In this document: positions 45,058 to 53,211 of the stretch, piece by piece
Layout of the letters: each line of letters starts with the position of its first letter
Position numbering within the stretch: position 1 is the first letter of the stretch
Source: Arthrobacter sp. efr-133-R2A-120
GTDB lineage: Bacteria; Actinomycetota; Actinomycetes; Actinomycetales; Micrococcaceae
Assembly: GCF_030209835.1 (NCBI RefSeq)
Contig: NZ_JARVRF010000007.1
Location: forward strand, 1-64,000
DNA: 64,000 bases
Direction: 5' to 3'
Notes under the pieces: generated by a model
What the model was told of the DNA's origin: nothing
Databases searched by the model: none
Seen by the model: the letters and a program-made list of their open reading frames with translations, nothing else
Made by a program: the position numbers and the translations under genes

Positions 45058-46572
45058 GTGTCACATCAGCGGATAGCCCCGAATGTCAGTGAAACGTCGA
45101 ACCGGCTCGCGGAAGCACTGGCGGCGCTTCGGACTGAACTCGAGCTGCCCGCCGGCTATCCCGTTGAAGCGCTGCGTGACGCCGAAGCCGCGGTTTCCGG
45201 ACACACCCTGCCGGTGCAGGACCTCACGGACGTTCCGTTCATCACGATCGACCCGGCCTCTTCCACCGATCTGGACCAGGCCCTCTTCATTGACCGTTCC
45301 GGCGATGGTTACAGGGTTCTCTACGCCATCTCCGATGTGCCATCCTTTGTGCCGCCCGGAGGAGCGCTCGACGCCGAGACCCGCCACCGGGGGCAAACAT
45401 ACTACGCCCCGGATGGCCGCATACCGCTGCACCCCGAGATCATCAGCGAGCATGCCGGAAGCCTGTTGGCCGGCCAAACGTGCGGCGCATTTGTATGGGA
45501 CTTCGAACTCGATGCCGAGGCGGAGTTCCGCACCGTCTCCGTCCGCCGGGCAAGCGTTCGCAGCCGCGCGAAGCTCAACTACAAGGGTGTCCAGGCGGAG
45601 ATCGATTCCGGAACGGCCGATCCGGTCCTCCAACTCCTCAAGGACGTCGGGCTCAAGCGGGTGGAACTCGAACGCCGCCGCGGCGGAGCAAGCCTGAACA
45701 TGCCTGAACAGGAAATCGTCCAATTGCCCGACGGCGAGGGGTACAGGATCGTCGCAGCTCCCTCGCTGCCGGTGGAGGACTGGAACGCCCAGATTTCCCT
45801 CATGACCGGGATGGCCGCCGCGCAACTGATGCTCGACGGCAAAGTGGGAATCCTGCGCACCATGCCGGCGCCCGATGAACGCTCGCTGCTCCATTTCAAA
45901 CGGCAAACGGGGGCACTCGGCAAGCCCTGGACCGAGGGGACCAGCTATGGCGAGTACCTGCGGACCCTCGACGCCAAGGACCCCCGGCAACTGGCCATCC
46001 TCCACTCCGCGGGGCTGCTTTTCCGCGGCGCCGGCTACACGCCTTTCGACGGCGAAGTACCGGGAAGCGTCATGCAGTCAGCCATCGGCGCACCGTACGC
46101 CCACACCACGGCGCCATTGCGCAGGCTGGTCGATCGTTTTGTCCTGGTCATCTGCGAAGCACTGAGTAATGGAACAGAGATCCCTGCATGGGCCAGGGAC
46201 GCTTTGCCGAGCCTGCCCGAGATCATGGCGTCATCCGACCAGCTTGCCGCCAAAATGGAGCGCCTGGCCCTGGACACCGTGGAGGCAGCACTCCTGGTGA
46301 ACCACATCGGACAGGAATTCGACGCCGTCGTGATCTCCGGATCGAAACCCGCCAAGAACAACGGAAACGGCAACGGGAACAGCACCAACGGCAACAATGG
46401 AAACGGCAATGGGAACGGAGCCCCGCACGGCCCCTACGGCATCGTCCAGATCGCCGAACCCGCGGTCACCGCTCGTTGCGACGGCGAAATGGAGTCCGGT
46501 ACGAAGGTCCGTGTGAAACTGCTTGACGCGGACATCGCCACCCGCGAAATCACCTTCGAACTGCTCCCGTAG
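45058..46572 (+). CDS. RNB-domain (RNase II/R-like) ribonuclease
   Basis: 504 residues. The catalytic acidic cluster of RNB exonucleases is present as FITIDPASSTDLDQALFID. The later blocks PYAHTTAPLRRLVDRF and AILHSAG also fit RNase II/R. No clear cold-shock or S1 domain precedes it; the C-terminal 45 residues may be an OB-like domain. Between them is an Asn/Gly run (NNGNGNGNSTNGNNGNG), a flexible linker of repeated AAC/GGN codons. I chose GTG at 45058; the binding site is weak. Confidence 0.85.
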   Translation: MSHQRIAPNVSETSNRLAEALAALRTELELPAGYPVEALRDAEAAVSGHTLPVQDLTDVPFITIDPASSTDLDQALFIDRSGDGYRVLYAISDVPSFVPPGGALDAETRHRGQTYYAPDGRIPLHPEIISEHAGSLLAGQTCGAFVWDFELDAEAEFRTVSVRRASVRSRAKLNYKGVQAEIDSGTADPVLQLLKDVGLKRVELERRRGGASLNMPEQEIVQLPDGEGYRIVAAPSLPVEDWNAQISLMTGMAAAQLMLDGKVGILRTMPAPDERSLLHFKRQTGALGKPWTEGTSYGEYLRTLDAKDPRQLAILHSAGLLFRGAGYTPFDGEVPGSVMQSAIGAPYAHTTAPLRRLVDRFVLVICEALSNGTEIPAWARDALPSLPEIMASSDQLAAKMERLALDTVEAALLVNHIGQEFDAVVISGSKPAKNNGNGNGNSTNGNNGNGNGNGAPHGPYGIVQIAEPAVTARCDGEMESGTKVRVKLLDADIATREITFELLP

Positions 46573-46863
46573 CGCACTCAGTTCGCAGGCCTGGAACCGC
46601 GATCAGGGGTTTATTGCCCCCAGACGCTAGACTGTGTGAGTAGTAATGGATGCCCGGTCGTTGATTCAGTTAATTTTTTTTGACATCAACAAGCCCGCCC
46701 CTACGCGATCTTGAGATACACCAGCTGGTCCCCAGTGCCAGTATTTAGATAGCCCGCGATCGGCTTCCACTGGATTTGCTTGCGCCCATTCGTGCTCCGG
46801 AACGGCCCGGCCACAACCGTTGAGCACGCAGCGCAGCCCAAAATGAATAAGGAAAACTCCACT
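46573..46863 (+). other. Long leader before the DEAD-box helicase
   Basis: No gene is convincing here. A run of eight T at about 46673-46680 has no strong hairpin before it. TAGACT near 46628 is a weak -10 candidate. If transcription starts there, the helicase mRNA would have a leader of more than 200 bases, a feature known for cold-induced RNA helicases, but nothing proves this. Confidence 0.3.
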
Positions 46864-48558
46864 GTGAGTGAATTGCACACCCATGAAGTTCTGACAGACG
46901 GAACCGAAACGATCGAACCCGAGGAAACCATTTCCTCGGACGAAACACCGCACGAGATCGCAGAAAAGTCCTTCGCCGACTACAACGTCCGCGCCGACAT
47001 CGTTGAATCCCTCGCCGATGCCGGAATCACCCACCCCTTCCCCATCCAGGCCATGACCCTCCCGGTGGCCTTGGGCGGTCACGACATCATCGGCCAGGCC
47101 AAGACCGGCACCGGAAAGACCCTCGGCTTCGGCATTCCGGCGCTGCAGCGCGTCGTCGGACCCGGCGACGCCGGCCATGAAAAGCTCGCTGTCCCGGGCG
47201 CACCCCAGGCCCTCGTGATTGTTCCTACCCGTGAACTCGCCGTTCAGGTGGCCAACGACCTCCAGACAGCATCGCGGAAGCGCAACGCCCGCATCGCTAC
47301 CATCTACGGCGGCCGCGCTTACGAGCCCCAGATCGAAGCCCTGCAGAAGGGCGTCGAGGTTGTTGTCGGCACGCCCGGCCGATTGATCGACCTCTACAAG
47401 CAGAAGCACCTGAACCTCAAGAACGTTCGCATGGTGATTCTCGACGAAGCAGACGAGATGCTTGACCTCGGCTTCCTTCCGGACGTGGAGACGCTGATTG
47501 CCGGCACTCCCGCCGTCCGCCAGACTCTTCTCTTCTCGGCAACCATGCCCGGCCCGGTCATTGCCATGGCCCGCCGCTACATGACGCAGCCCACGCACAT
47601 CCGTGCCGCCGACCCGAACGACGAAGGCCTGACCAAGCGAGACATCCGCCAGCTGATCTACCGTGCCCACAGCATGGACAAGATCGAGGTCGTGGCCCGC
47701 ATTCTGCAGTCACGCGGCCGTGGCCGGACCATCATCTTCACCAAGACCAAGCGCACCGCAGCCAAGGTTGCCGAGGAACTCGTGGATCGCGGCTTCGCTG
47801 CCGCGGCTATCCACGGCGACCTCGGCCAGGGCGCCCGCGAGCAGGCCCTGCGCGCCTTCCGCAACAACAAGGTCGACGTCCTGGTGGCCACGGATGTCGC
47901 CGCCCGGGGCATCGACGTGGACGACGTCACGCACGTCATCAACTACCAGTGTGTCGAAGACGAAAAGATCTACTTGCACCGCGTTGGCCGCACCGGCCGT
48001 GCCGGCAACAAGGGCACCGCGGTCACGTTCGTCGACTGGGACGACGTCCCCCGCTGGGCCCTCATCAACAAGGCCCTCGGGTTGAGCTCTCCCGAGCCCG
48101 TGGAGACGTACTCTTCGTCCCCGCACCTGTTCTCGGACCTGGATATTCCGGAAGGCACCAAGGGCCGCCTGCCCCGCAACCAGCGCACCCTTGCGGGCGT
48201 CGACGCCGAGGTCCTTGAAGACCTGGGCGAGACCGGCAAGAAGAACTCCCGTTCCAGCGGCGATTCCGCGCGTGGACGCTCCGGCCGTGACGGTGGCCGT
48301 GAAGGTGCCCGCCGCGGTCCCAAGTCCGGCGACGCTCCGTCCCGGGAAGGCGACGGTGAGGGCGGACGCAACCGAACCCGCCGCCGTCGTACGTCCGAAG
48401 GTGAGGCAGCCCCCGCTGAGGCAACGGCCCAGTCTGCCGAGCCGCAGTCCGGCGAGGGCGCTGACAAGCCTGCCCGCGCACGTCGTTCCCGCACCCGCCG
48501 CCGCAACGGCGAAGTGGTATCCGCTTCCGGTGCATCCGGCGAGAGCACCGAGGCTTAA
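46864..48558 (+). CDS. DEAD-box ATP-dependent RNA helicase
   Basis: About 564 residues. Q motif (FADYN ... HPFPIQAM), motif I AKTGTGKT, Ia PTRELAVQV, II LDEADEMLDLGF, III SAT, V ATDVAARGIDVDDV and VI HRVGRTGRAG are all present. The tail after about residue 445 is Arg/Gly/Glu-rich with RRR clusters, probably an RNA-binding disordered region. It resembles RhlE/CsdA helicases used in ribosome assembly and mRNA decay in the cold. GTG at 46864 is preferred, with AAGGA about 10 bases upstream; ATG at 46843 is the alternative. Confidence 0.92.
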   Translation: MSELHTHEVLTDGTETIEPEETISSDETPHEIAEKSFADYNVRADIVESLADAGITHPFPIQAMTLPVALGGHDIIGQAKTGTGKTLGFGIPALQRVVGPGDAGHEKLAVPGAPQALVIVPTRELAVQVANDLQTASRKRNARIATIYGGRAYEPQIEALQKGVEVVVGTPGRLIDLYKQKHLNLKNVRMVILDEADEMLDLGFLPDVETLIAGTPAVRQTLLFSATMPGPVIAMARRYMTQPTHIRAADPNDEGLTKRDIRQLIYRAHSMDKIEVVARILQSRGRGRTIIFTKTKRTAAKVAEELVDRGFAAAAIHGDLGQGAREQALRAFRNNKVDVLVATDVAARGIDVDDVTHVINYQCVEDEKIYLHRVGRTGRAGNKGTAVTFVDWDDVPRWALINKALGLSSPEPVETYSSSPHLFSDLDIPEGTKGRLPRNQRTLAGVDAEVLEDLGETGKKNSRSSGDSARGRSGRDGGREGARRGPKSGDAPSREGDGEGGRNRTRRRRTSEGEAAPAEATAQSAEPQSGEGADKPARARRSRTRRRNGEVVSASGASGESTEA

Positions 48559-48566
48559 CGGCCTCA

Positions 48567-49430
48567 ATGACTGACCTTGTTTGGGCGCCGGACGGCAGCA
48601 ATTTGGTGGTTCACGCGGACAACGCGGATTTCCTCCCGACGCTGCCGGACGGCGCCTTCACACTGATTTACGTGGACCCGCCCTTCAATACGGGCCGGGT
48701 CCAGAGCCGCCAGGAAACGCGCATGGTCCGCAACGCCGATGGCGACGGCGACCGCGTCGGCTTCAAGGGGCGCTCGTATGACACCATCAAGGGCGCCCTG
48801 CACCGCTACGACGACGCGTTCAGCGACTACTGGTCCTTCCTGGAACCCCGGCTCGTGGAGGCCTGGCGCCTGCTCGCGGACGACGGCACTTTGTACTTGC
48901 ATCTCGACTACCGCGAGGTGCACTACGCCAAGGTCATGCTGGACGCGATCTTCGGCAGGGAGTGTTTCCTGAACGAGATCATCTGGGCCTACGACTATGG
49001 CGCACGCGCCAAGAACCGCTGGCCCACCAAGCACGACAATATCCTCGTGTACGTCAAGAACCCCTCGAAGTACCACTTCGACAACGCCGAGGTTGACCGT
49101 GAGCCGTACATGGCACCTGGCCTCGTGACGCCCGCCAAACGCGAACTGGGGAAGCTTCCCACGGATGTTTGGTGGCACACCATCGTTTCCCCGACCGGCA
49201 AGGAAAAGACCGGCTACCCGACGCAAAAGCCCGAAGGACTGGTCCGGCGGATCGTCACGGCATCGAGCCGGCCAGGAGACTGGTGCCTCGATTTCTTCGC
49301 CGGCTCGGGCACCCTCGGTTCAGTCGCGGCGAAACTCGAGCGCAAGTTTGTGTGCGTGGACCAGAACGCCCCGGCAATCGAAGTGATGCGGAAGCGCCTG
49401 GACGGCAAGGCCACCTTCTATCCCACCTAG
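48567..49430 (+). CDS. Orphan site-specific DNA methyltransferase (beta class)
   Basis: 287 residues. Motif IV is DPPFNTG near residue 38 and the S-adenosylmethionine motif FFAGSGTLG comes later, near 248, so the order is that of beta-class amino-methyltransferases (N6-adenine or N4-cytosine). The target recognition region lies between. No restriction endonuclease, specificity subunit or BREX/DISARM gene is adjacent; neighbours are the RNA helicase (8 bases before) and a PHP phosphoesterase. It may be a regulatory or housekeeping methylase. Confidence 0.88.
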   Translation: MTDLVWAPDGSNLVVHADNADFLPTLPDGAFTLIYVDPPFNTGRVQSRQETRMVRNADGDGDRVGFKGRSYDTIKGALHRYDDAFSDYWSFLEPRLVEAWRLLADDGTLYLHLDYREVHYAKVMLDAIFGRECFLNEIIWAYDYGARAKNRWPTKHDNILVYVKNPSKYHFDNAEVDREPYMAPGLVTPAKRELGKLPTDVWWHTIVSPTGKEKTGYPTQKPEGLVRRIVTASSRPGDWCLDFFAGSGTLGSVAAKLERKFVCVDQNAPAIEVMRKRLDGKATFYPT

Positions 49431-50272
49431 CGGACCACAAAACTTCCCGTGCCCAGTTCCTCGATGCGGGCCAGGACCTCGGGGGACGTCAGGTTCTCCC
49501 CGAGCAGATTGGGCTTGCCGGTTCCGTGGTAGTCGGACGAACCGGTCATGAACAAGCCGTGTTCGGCGGCCAGGCGGCGCAGGAACACGCGGCCTTCCTC
49601 GGGATTGTCGCGGTGTTCCACTTCCAGCCCCAGGAGGCCGGCGTCGATCATTTCCCGGTAAGTCCGTTCCCCGACTACCCGGCCGCGGGCCGAAGCCACT
49701 GGATGCGCGAAAACAGGGACACCGCCCGCCGCGCGGACGAGCTCGACGGCGAGCGCCGGGTCGGGTGCGTAGTGCTGCACGAAGTAGCGCGAGTGCGAAG
49801 TCAGGATCGCGGTGAACGCTTCGGAGCGGCTCGCAACGGCACCGGCGGCCACGAGGGCGTCGGCGATGTGGGGCCGGCCCACTGTGGCACCCGGAGCCAC
49901 ATGATGAATGACATCGTCCCAGCTCAAGGGGTAATCCTCCGCCAAAAGCGTGACCATGCGCTTGGCGCGGGTGAGCCTCGCGTCCTTCGCCTTGGTGATT
50001 TCCTCGAGCAGGCCTGGATGTGCGGGATCATGGAGGTAGCTCAGCAGGTGGACGCTGATCCCTTCCCGGGTGCGGCACGAGATCTCAATCCCCGGAACGA
50101 AAGCCACCCCGAATTCGAGGGCCGCGACGGAGGCCTGCTCCCATCCGTCGGTGGAGTCGTGGTCGGTCAGGGCCACCACATCCAGACCCGCAGCAGACGC
50201 GGAAGCGATCACTCCCGCGGGAGCCTCGGTCCCGTCGGAAACATTGGAGTGCGCGTGCAGGTCGATCTTCAC
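49427..50272 (-). CDS. PHP-domain phosphoesterase
   Basis: 281 residues. The metal ligands of the PHP fold are visible: DLHAHSNVSDGT at the start, ALTDHDST, PGIEIS, FAHPVASARG and SSDYHGTGKP near the end. This resembles the YciV/RNase AM and trpH-like group (5' nucleotidase or exonuclease acting on nucleotides or RNA 5' ends). The GTG at 50272 gives the family N-terminus VKIDLHAHS. Its 3' end overlaps the methyltransferase by four bases in convergent orientation. Confidence 0.88.
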   Translation of the reverse strand: MKIDLHAHSNVSDGTEAPAGVIASASAAGLDVVALTDHDSTDGWEQASVAALEFGVAFVPGIEISCRTREGISVHLLSYLHDPAHPGLLEEITKAKDARLTRAKRMVTLLAEDYPLSWDDVIHHVAPGATVGRPHIADALVAAGAVASRSEAFTAILTSHSRYFVQHYAPDPALAVELVRAAGGVPVFAHPVASARGRVVGERTYREMIDAGLLGLEVEHRDNPEEGRVFLRRLAAEHGLFMTGSSDYHGTGKPNLLGENLTSPEVLARIEELGTGSFVVR

Positions 50273-50352
50273 TTTCCAAGCGTATTTGATTAGGGGCGGC
50301 TTGGACCGTTGCGGCGTTGGCCTAGTGTCGGCCTTGATGGGACGATGGGACG

Positions 50353-51936
50353 GTGAACGATGCAGAAAACACCCAAAACGGTGATACCACAGCCTCCCAG
50401 CCACTGGAGGAGCGCGTCAACAACCGCTCCCAGCGGCCCACATCCGATGCCTTCAAGGCGTTCATGGCCAGCAATTGGGCGCCCTCGCCGCAGGTAACCC
50501 CTGCACGTGACGCCGTCGCAGACCACGCCGCCACCCGACGTCGGGCCATCTCCGACAAGTTCGCGGGCCTACGACTCGTCGTACCGGCCGGCCCGCTCAA
50601 GGTCCGCTCGAACGATTGCGACTACCGCTTCCGCCCACACTCCGGTTTTGCCCACCTCACGGGCTTGGGCCTGGACCACGAGCCCGACGCCGTGCTGGTC
50701 CTGGAACCTGTCGAGGAGGGAACCGGCGACGACGGCGGCAACCACCTCGCGACGCTCTACTTCCGCCCGCTGGCCGGCCGGGACACGGAACAGTTCTACG
50801 CCGACTCGCGTTCCGGTGAGTTCTGGATCGGCGCGCGCCCAACGCTCGAAGAATTCGAAGCGCGCCTCGGACTCAGGACGGCACATCTCGACGAACTCGA
50901 GATGGCCATCACCAAGAACGTAGGCGCCCCGGAAATCGGTGGCATCTCCATCCGCCTGGTCCGCAAAGTCGACGAGAACATCGATGCCCTCGTGGACACC
51001 GCCCGCTACAACACAGCCAAGGATCCGGAGAACCTGGACCTCGGCGAACTCGATGCCCTCGACGAACTGCTCAGCGAGGCGCTCTCCGAGTTGCGCTTGC
51101 TCAAGGACGCCTGGGAAATCGAGCAGATGAAGATCGCCGTGGCCGCGACCGTGGAGGGTTTCGCCGACGTCGTCCGTGCCCTCCCCCGCGCCATGACCCA
51201 CCACCGCGGCGAACGCGTTATTGAAGGCGCTTTCTTCGCGCGTGCCCGTGAGGAAGGGAACGAGCTCGGCTATGACACCATCGCGGCCGCCGGAAACAAC
51301 GCCACGGTGCTGCACTGGACCCGGAACACGGGCAAGGTCAACGCCGGGGAACTCCTGCTGCTGGACGCCGGCGTGGAGGCAGACTCGCTCTACACAGCCG
51401 ACGTCACGCGTACCATTCCGGCCAACGGAAAGTTCTCGGACGTCCAGCGCAAGGTCTACGAAGCCGTCCTTGACGCCGCCGACGCCGGATTCGCCGCAGC
51501 ACAGCCCGGCGTGAAGTTCCGTGACATCCACACGGCCGCCACCACGGTGCTCGCCGAGCGCCTTGCCGAGTGGGGCCTGCTGCCGGTCTCCGTCGAAGAA
51601 GCCATTAGTGCCGAGGGCCAGCAGCACCGCCGCTGGATGCCGCACGGTACCAGCCACCACCTTGGTCTGGATGTCCATGACTGTGCCCAGGCCAAGCGTG
51701 ATCTCTACCTGGACGGCGTGCTCACCGAGGGCATGGTGTTCACCATCGAACCCGGGCTCTACTTCAAGAACGAGGACCTCGCCATTCCGGAGGAATACCG
51801 CGGAATCGGCGTCCGGATCGAGGACGACATCCTGATGACGGCTGACGGTCCCGTCAACCTCAGCGCCGCCCTCCCCCGCAAGGCCGACGACGTCGAGTCC
51901 TGGATGGCGGGCATCTACCAGGACGCCGAAGCGTAG
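50353..51936 (+). CDS. pepP: Xaa-Pro aminopeptidase (aminopeptidase P, M24B)
   Basis: 527 residues. An N-terminal creatinase-like domain precedes the pita-bread peptidase. Metal ligands are recognisable: Asp in LLLDAGVE and SLYTADVTRTIP, His in HGTSHHLGLDVHD, Glu in FTIEPGLYF and GVRIEDD. It removes N-terminal residues before proline. The start is GTG at 50353, divergent from the PHP gene. A strong terminator follows. Confidence 0.93.
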   Translation: MNDAENTQNGDTTASQPLEERVNNRSQRPTSDAFKAFMASNWAPSPQVTPARDAVADHAATRRRAISDKFAGLRLVVPAGPLKVRSNDCDYRFRPHSGFAHLTGLGLDHEPDAVLVLEPVEEGTGDDGGNHLATLYFRPLAGRDTEQFYADSRSGEFWIGARPTLEEFEARLGLRTAHLDELEMAITKNVGAPEIGGISIRLVRKVDENIDALVDTARYNTAKDPENLDLGELDALDELLSEALSELRLLKDAWEIEQMKIAVAATVEGFADVVRALPRAMTHHRGERVIEGAFFARAREEGNELGYDTIAAAGNNATVLHWTRNTGKVNAGELLLLDAGVEADSLYTADVTRTIPANGKFSDVQRKVYEAVLDAADAGFAAAQPGVKFRDIHTAATTVLAERLAEWGLLPVSVEEAISAEGQQHRRWMPHGTSHHLGLDVHDCAQAKRDLYLDGVLTEGMVFTIEPGLYFKNEDLAIPEEYRGIGVRIEDDILMTADGPVNLSAALPRKADDVESWMAGIYQDAEA

Positions 51937-51955
51937 CCGCCGAGGCAGAACGCAC

Positions 51956-52000
51956 GAGGAGGGCTACCGGATCTTGATGATCCGGCAGCCCTCCTCTTTT
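51956..52000 (+). terminator. Terminator after pepP
   Basis: A stem of about 20 bp (51956-51973 with 51979-51996, one A-C mismatch) and a 5-base loop, followed by TTTT. Lies 20 bases past the pepP stop. Confidence 0.9.
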
Positions 52001-52013
52001 GCTTTGGGCGGCC

Positions 52014-52112
52014 CTAGTAATGATGGCCGGCCGCGATGGGCAGGTGCTCCTGTGCCATGTCCTGCTGGCGTTCAAACACGTAGACGCCGGCCACCGTCCA
52101 CTTAATTTCGGG
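52014..52112 (-). pseudogene. C-terminal end of a truncated gene
   Basis: The minus-strand frame reading EIKWTVAGVYVFERQQDM then AQEHLPIAAGHHY and a TAG stop at 52014-52016 has normal actinobacterial codon use and protein-like character. Its upstream part vanishes near 52112, exactly where the IS21-like repeats begin at 52118. I do not recognise the family. It is most simply the tail of a gene cut by the rearrangement that brought in the ABC genes. Confidence 0.55.
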
Positions 52113-52117
52113 TTTTT

Positions 52118-52181
52118 TACACGGAGATTTGCCGTTTTGACCACTGAGATTGACGAATTCCACACGGAGACGCCCCTCGGC
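52118..52181 (+). repeat. Three tandem 21-22-base units, second IS21-like array
   Basis: Units at 52118-52139, 52140-52160 and 52161-52181 start TACACGGAGATT, ACCACTGAGATT and CACACGGAGACG. They match in period and consensus the array at 1621-1703 on the other strand. Together the two arrays look like ends of one element type with repeated transposase sites. No transposase gene is nearby. Confidence 0.6.
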
Positions 52182-52244
52182 ACTTGTACCCTCCTCCTAG
52201 GCGCAGCACCGATAGTCGATCCCCCGTTTGGTGCTGTTGCCATG

Positions 52245-52292
52245 CTTGGTTCGTTGGTGGCGAGGCTTGTGTATCGCCACCAACGAACCAAG
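52245..52292. promoter_or_regulatory. 19-bp perfect hairpin before the ABC exporter genes
   Basis: Arms 52245-52263 and 52274-52292 are perfectly complementary around a 10-base loop. No T-run follows on the plus strand. The structure lies just upstream of the truncated frame that overlaps the ABC ATPase start. It may be an operator, a processing site or a mobile-element feature. Confidence 0.75.
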
Positions 52293-52300
52293 TGAGATAG

Positions 52301-52435
52301 CAAGAACGTCGCCGCTCCCTGCTTGCCGTTTGGGAGGTCATCGAGTCGGAGCTTCTCGCCGGAGAAGTCGGAGAATGGGAAATGTGGTTCGAATTTGAGC
52401 GGATGCTCCCCCAGGTCTGGGCCATCGAGACATGA
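52301..52435 (+). pseudogene. C-terminal fragment of a gene coupled to the ABC ATPase
   Basis: An open frame directly after an in-frame TAG (52298-52300) encodes RRRSLLAVWEVIESELLAGE then VGEWEMWFEFERMLPQ and VWAIET, ending in TGA that overlaps the ATPase ATG by four bases (ATGA). Such coupling indicates a real gene end, but no good start codon exists, so the N-terminus was lost. ABC exporters of this type often follow a PadR or MarR regulator; that identity is only a guess. Confidence 0.5.
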
Positions 52436-53211
52436 CCGGCAACCTTCCCGCCATTTCCCTCAAAAGCGTTCGTCGCCACTATGACGACGGTGCCGGAAAC
52501 GAGAAAGCCGCACTAGACATTGCTGAACTGGAGATCCAGCCGGGTGAACTTGTTGCCGTCATTGGCCCATCTGGATCCGGCAAGTCAACCCTGCTCCAAT
52601 TGCTCGGTCGAATCGATTCGCCGACTGCAGGGAGTATAGACGTAGCAGGACTCCGGGTCTCCGAGATGGATGAAAAACAGAAGACAATCTTCCGGCGGGA
52701 GAATATTGGATTCATTTTCCAGGCATTTCATCTTGTTCCGAGCATGACGGTGGTGGAGAACGTCGGGTTGTCATCGATTGTTTCCGGTCAAAGAGGCTTT
52801 CGTTGGCGATCAGATGCTCTGGTGCTGCTCGATCAGCTGGGATTGCTTGAATATGCCGATAGGTTTCCCGATCAATTGTCAGGCGGGCAACGTCAGCGGG
52901 TCGCCGTCGCTCGAGCGCTATTCGGGGCTCCTAGCGTCGTCCTAGCCGATGAGCCGACAGGAAGCCTCGACTCCGGGAATAGGGATATTGTTCTCTGTCT
53001 GATTCGCGACGCGATCGGAGACGGTCGTCGCACGACCGGGCTGATGGTCACCCATGATCCATATGCTGCGAGTTACGCCGACCGGATCATCGCGCTGCGG
53101 GACGGGAAGATCGTTGATCAACTTGACCTGACCCTCAACGGACCACATCGGGAGGGAGATTCTCACCATGATGAGCGCGTTCGCTCGTGGTTTGCGGCAA
53201 CTTCGCTTTGA
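52432..53211 (+). CDS. ABC exporter ATP-binding protein (LolD/MacB type)
   Basis: 259 residues. Walker [10 protein letters not shown] near residue 46, Q-loop FIFQAFHLVPSMTV, signature LSGGQRQRVAVARAL, Walker B VVLADEPTGSLD and switch His in MVTHDP are all present. It resembles ATPases paired with FtsX-like permeases, which act by mechanotransmission rather than carrying substrate through a channel. Codon choice is more A/T-rich than in neighbouring genes, a sign of acquisition. It overlaps the permease gene by 44 bases. Confidence 0.92.
   Translation: MTGNLPAISLKSVRRHYDDGAGNEKAALDIAELEIQPGELVAVIGPSGSGKSTLLQLLGRIDSPTAGSIDVAGLRVSEMDEKQKTIFRRENIGFIFQAFHLVPSMTVVENVGLSSIVSGQRGFRWRSDALVLLDQLGLLEYADRFPDQLSGGQRQRVAVARALFGAPSVVLADEPTGSLDSGNRDIVLCLIRDAIGDGRRTTGLMVTHDPYAASYADRIIALRDGKIVDQLDLTLNGPHREGDSHHDERVRSWFAATSL

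Noticed and set aside
46666-47670. 334-codon open frame on the minus strand
   Set aside because: Antisense to the DEAD-box helicase, which has all its motifs.
48567-49430. Restriction-modification or phage-defence system
   Set aside because: Only the methyltransferase is present; no nuclease, specificity, helicase-defence or toxin gene is next to it.
51999-52295. 98-codon open frame on the plus strand between pepP and the ABC genes
   Set aside because: It runs through the terminator tail, the repeat array and the hairpin; the minus-strand gene tail at 52014-52112 has better protein character.
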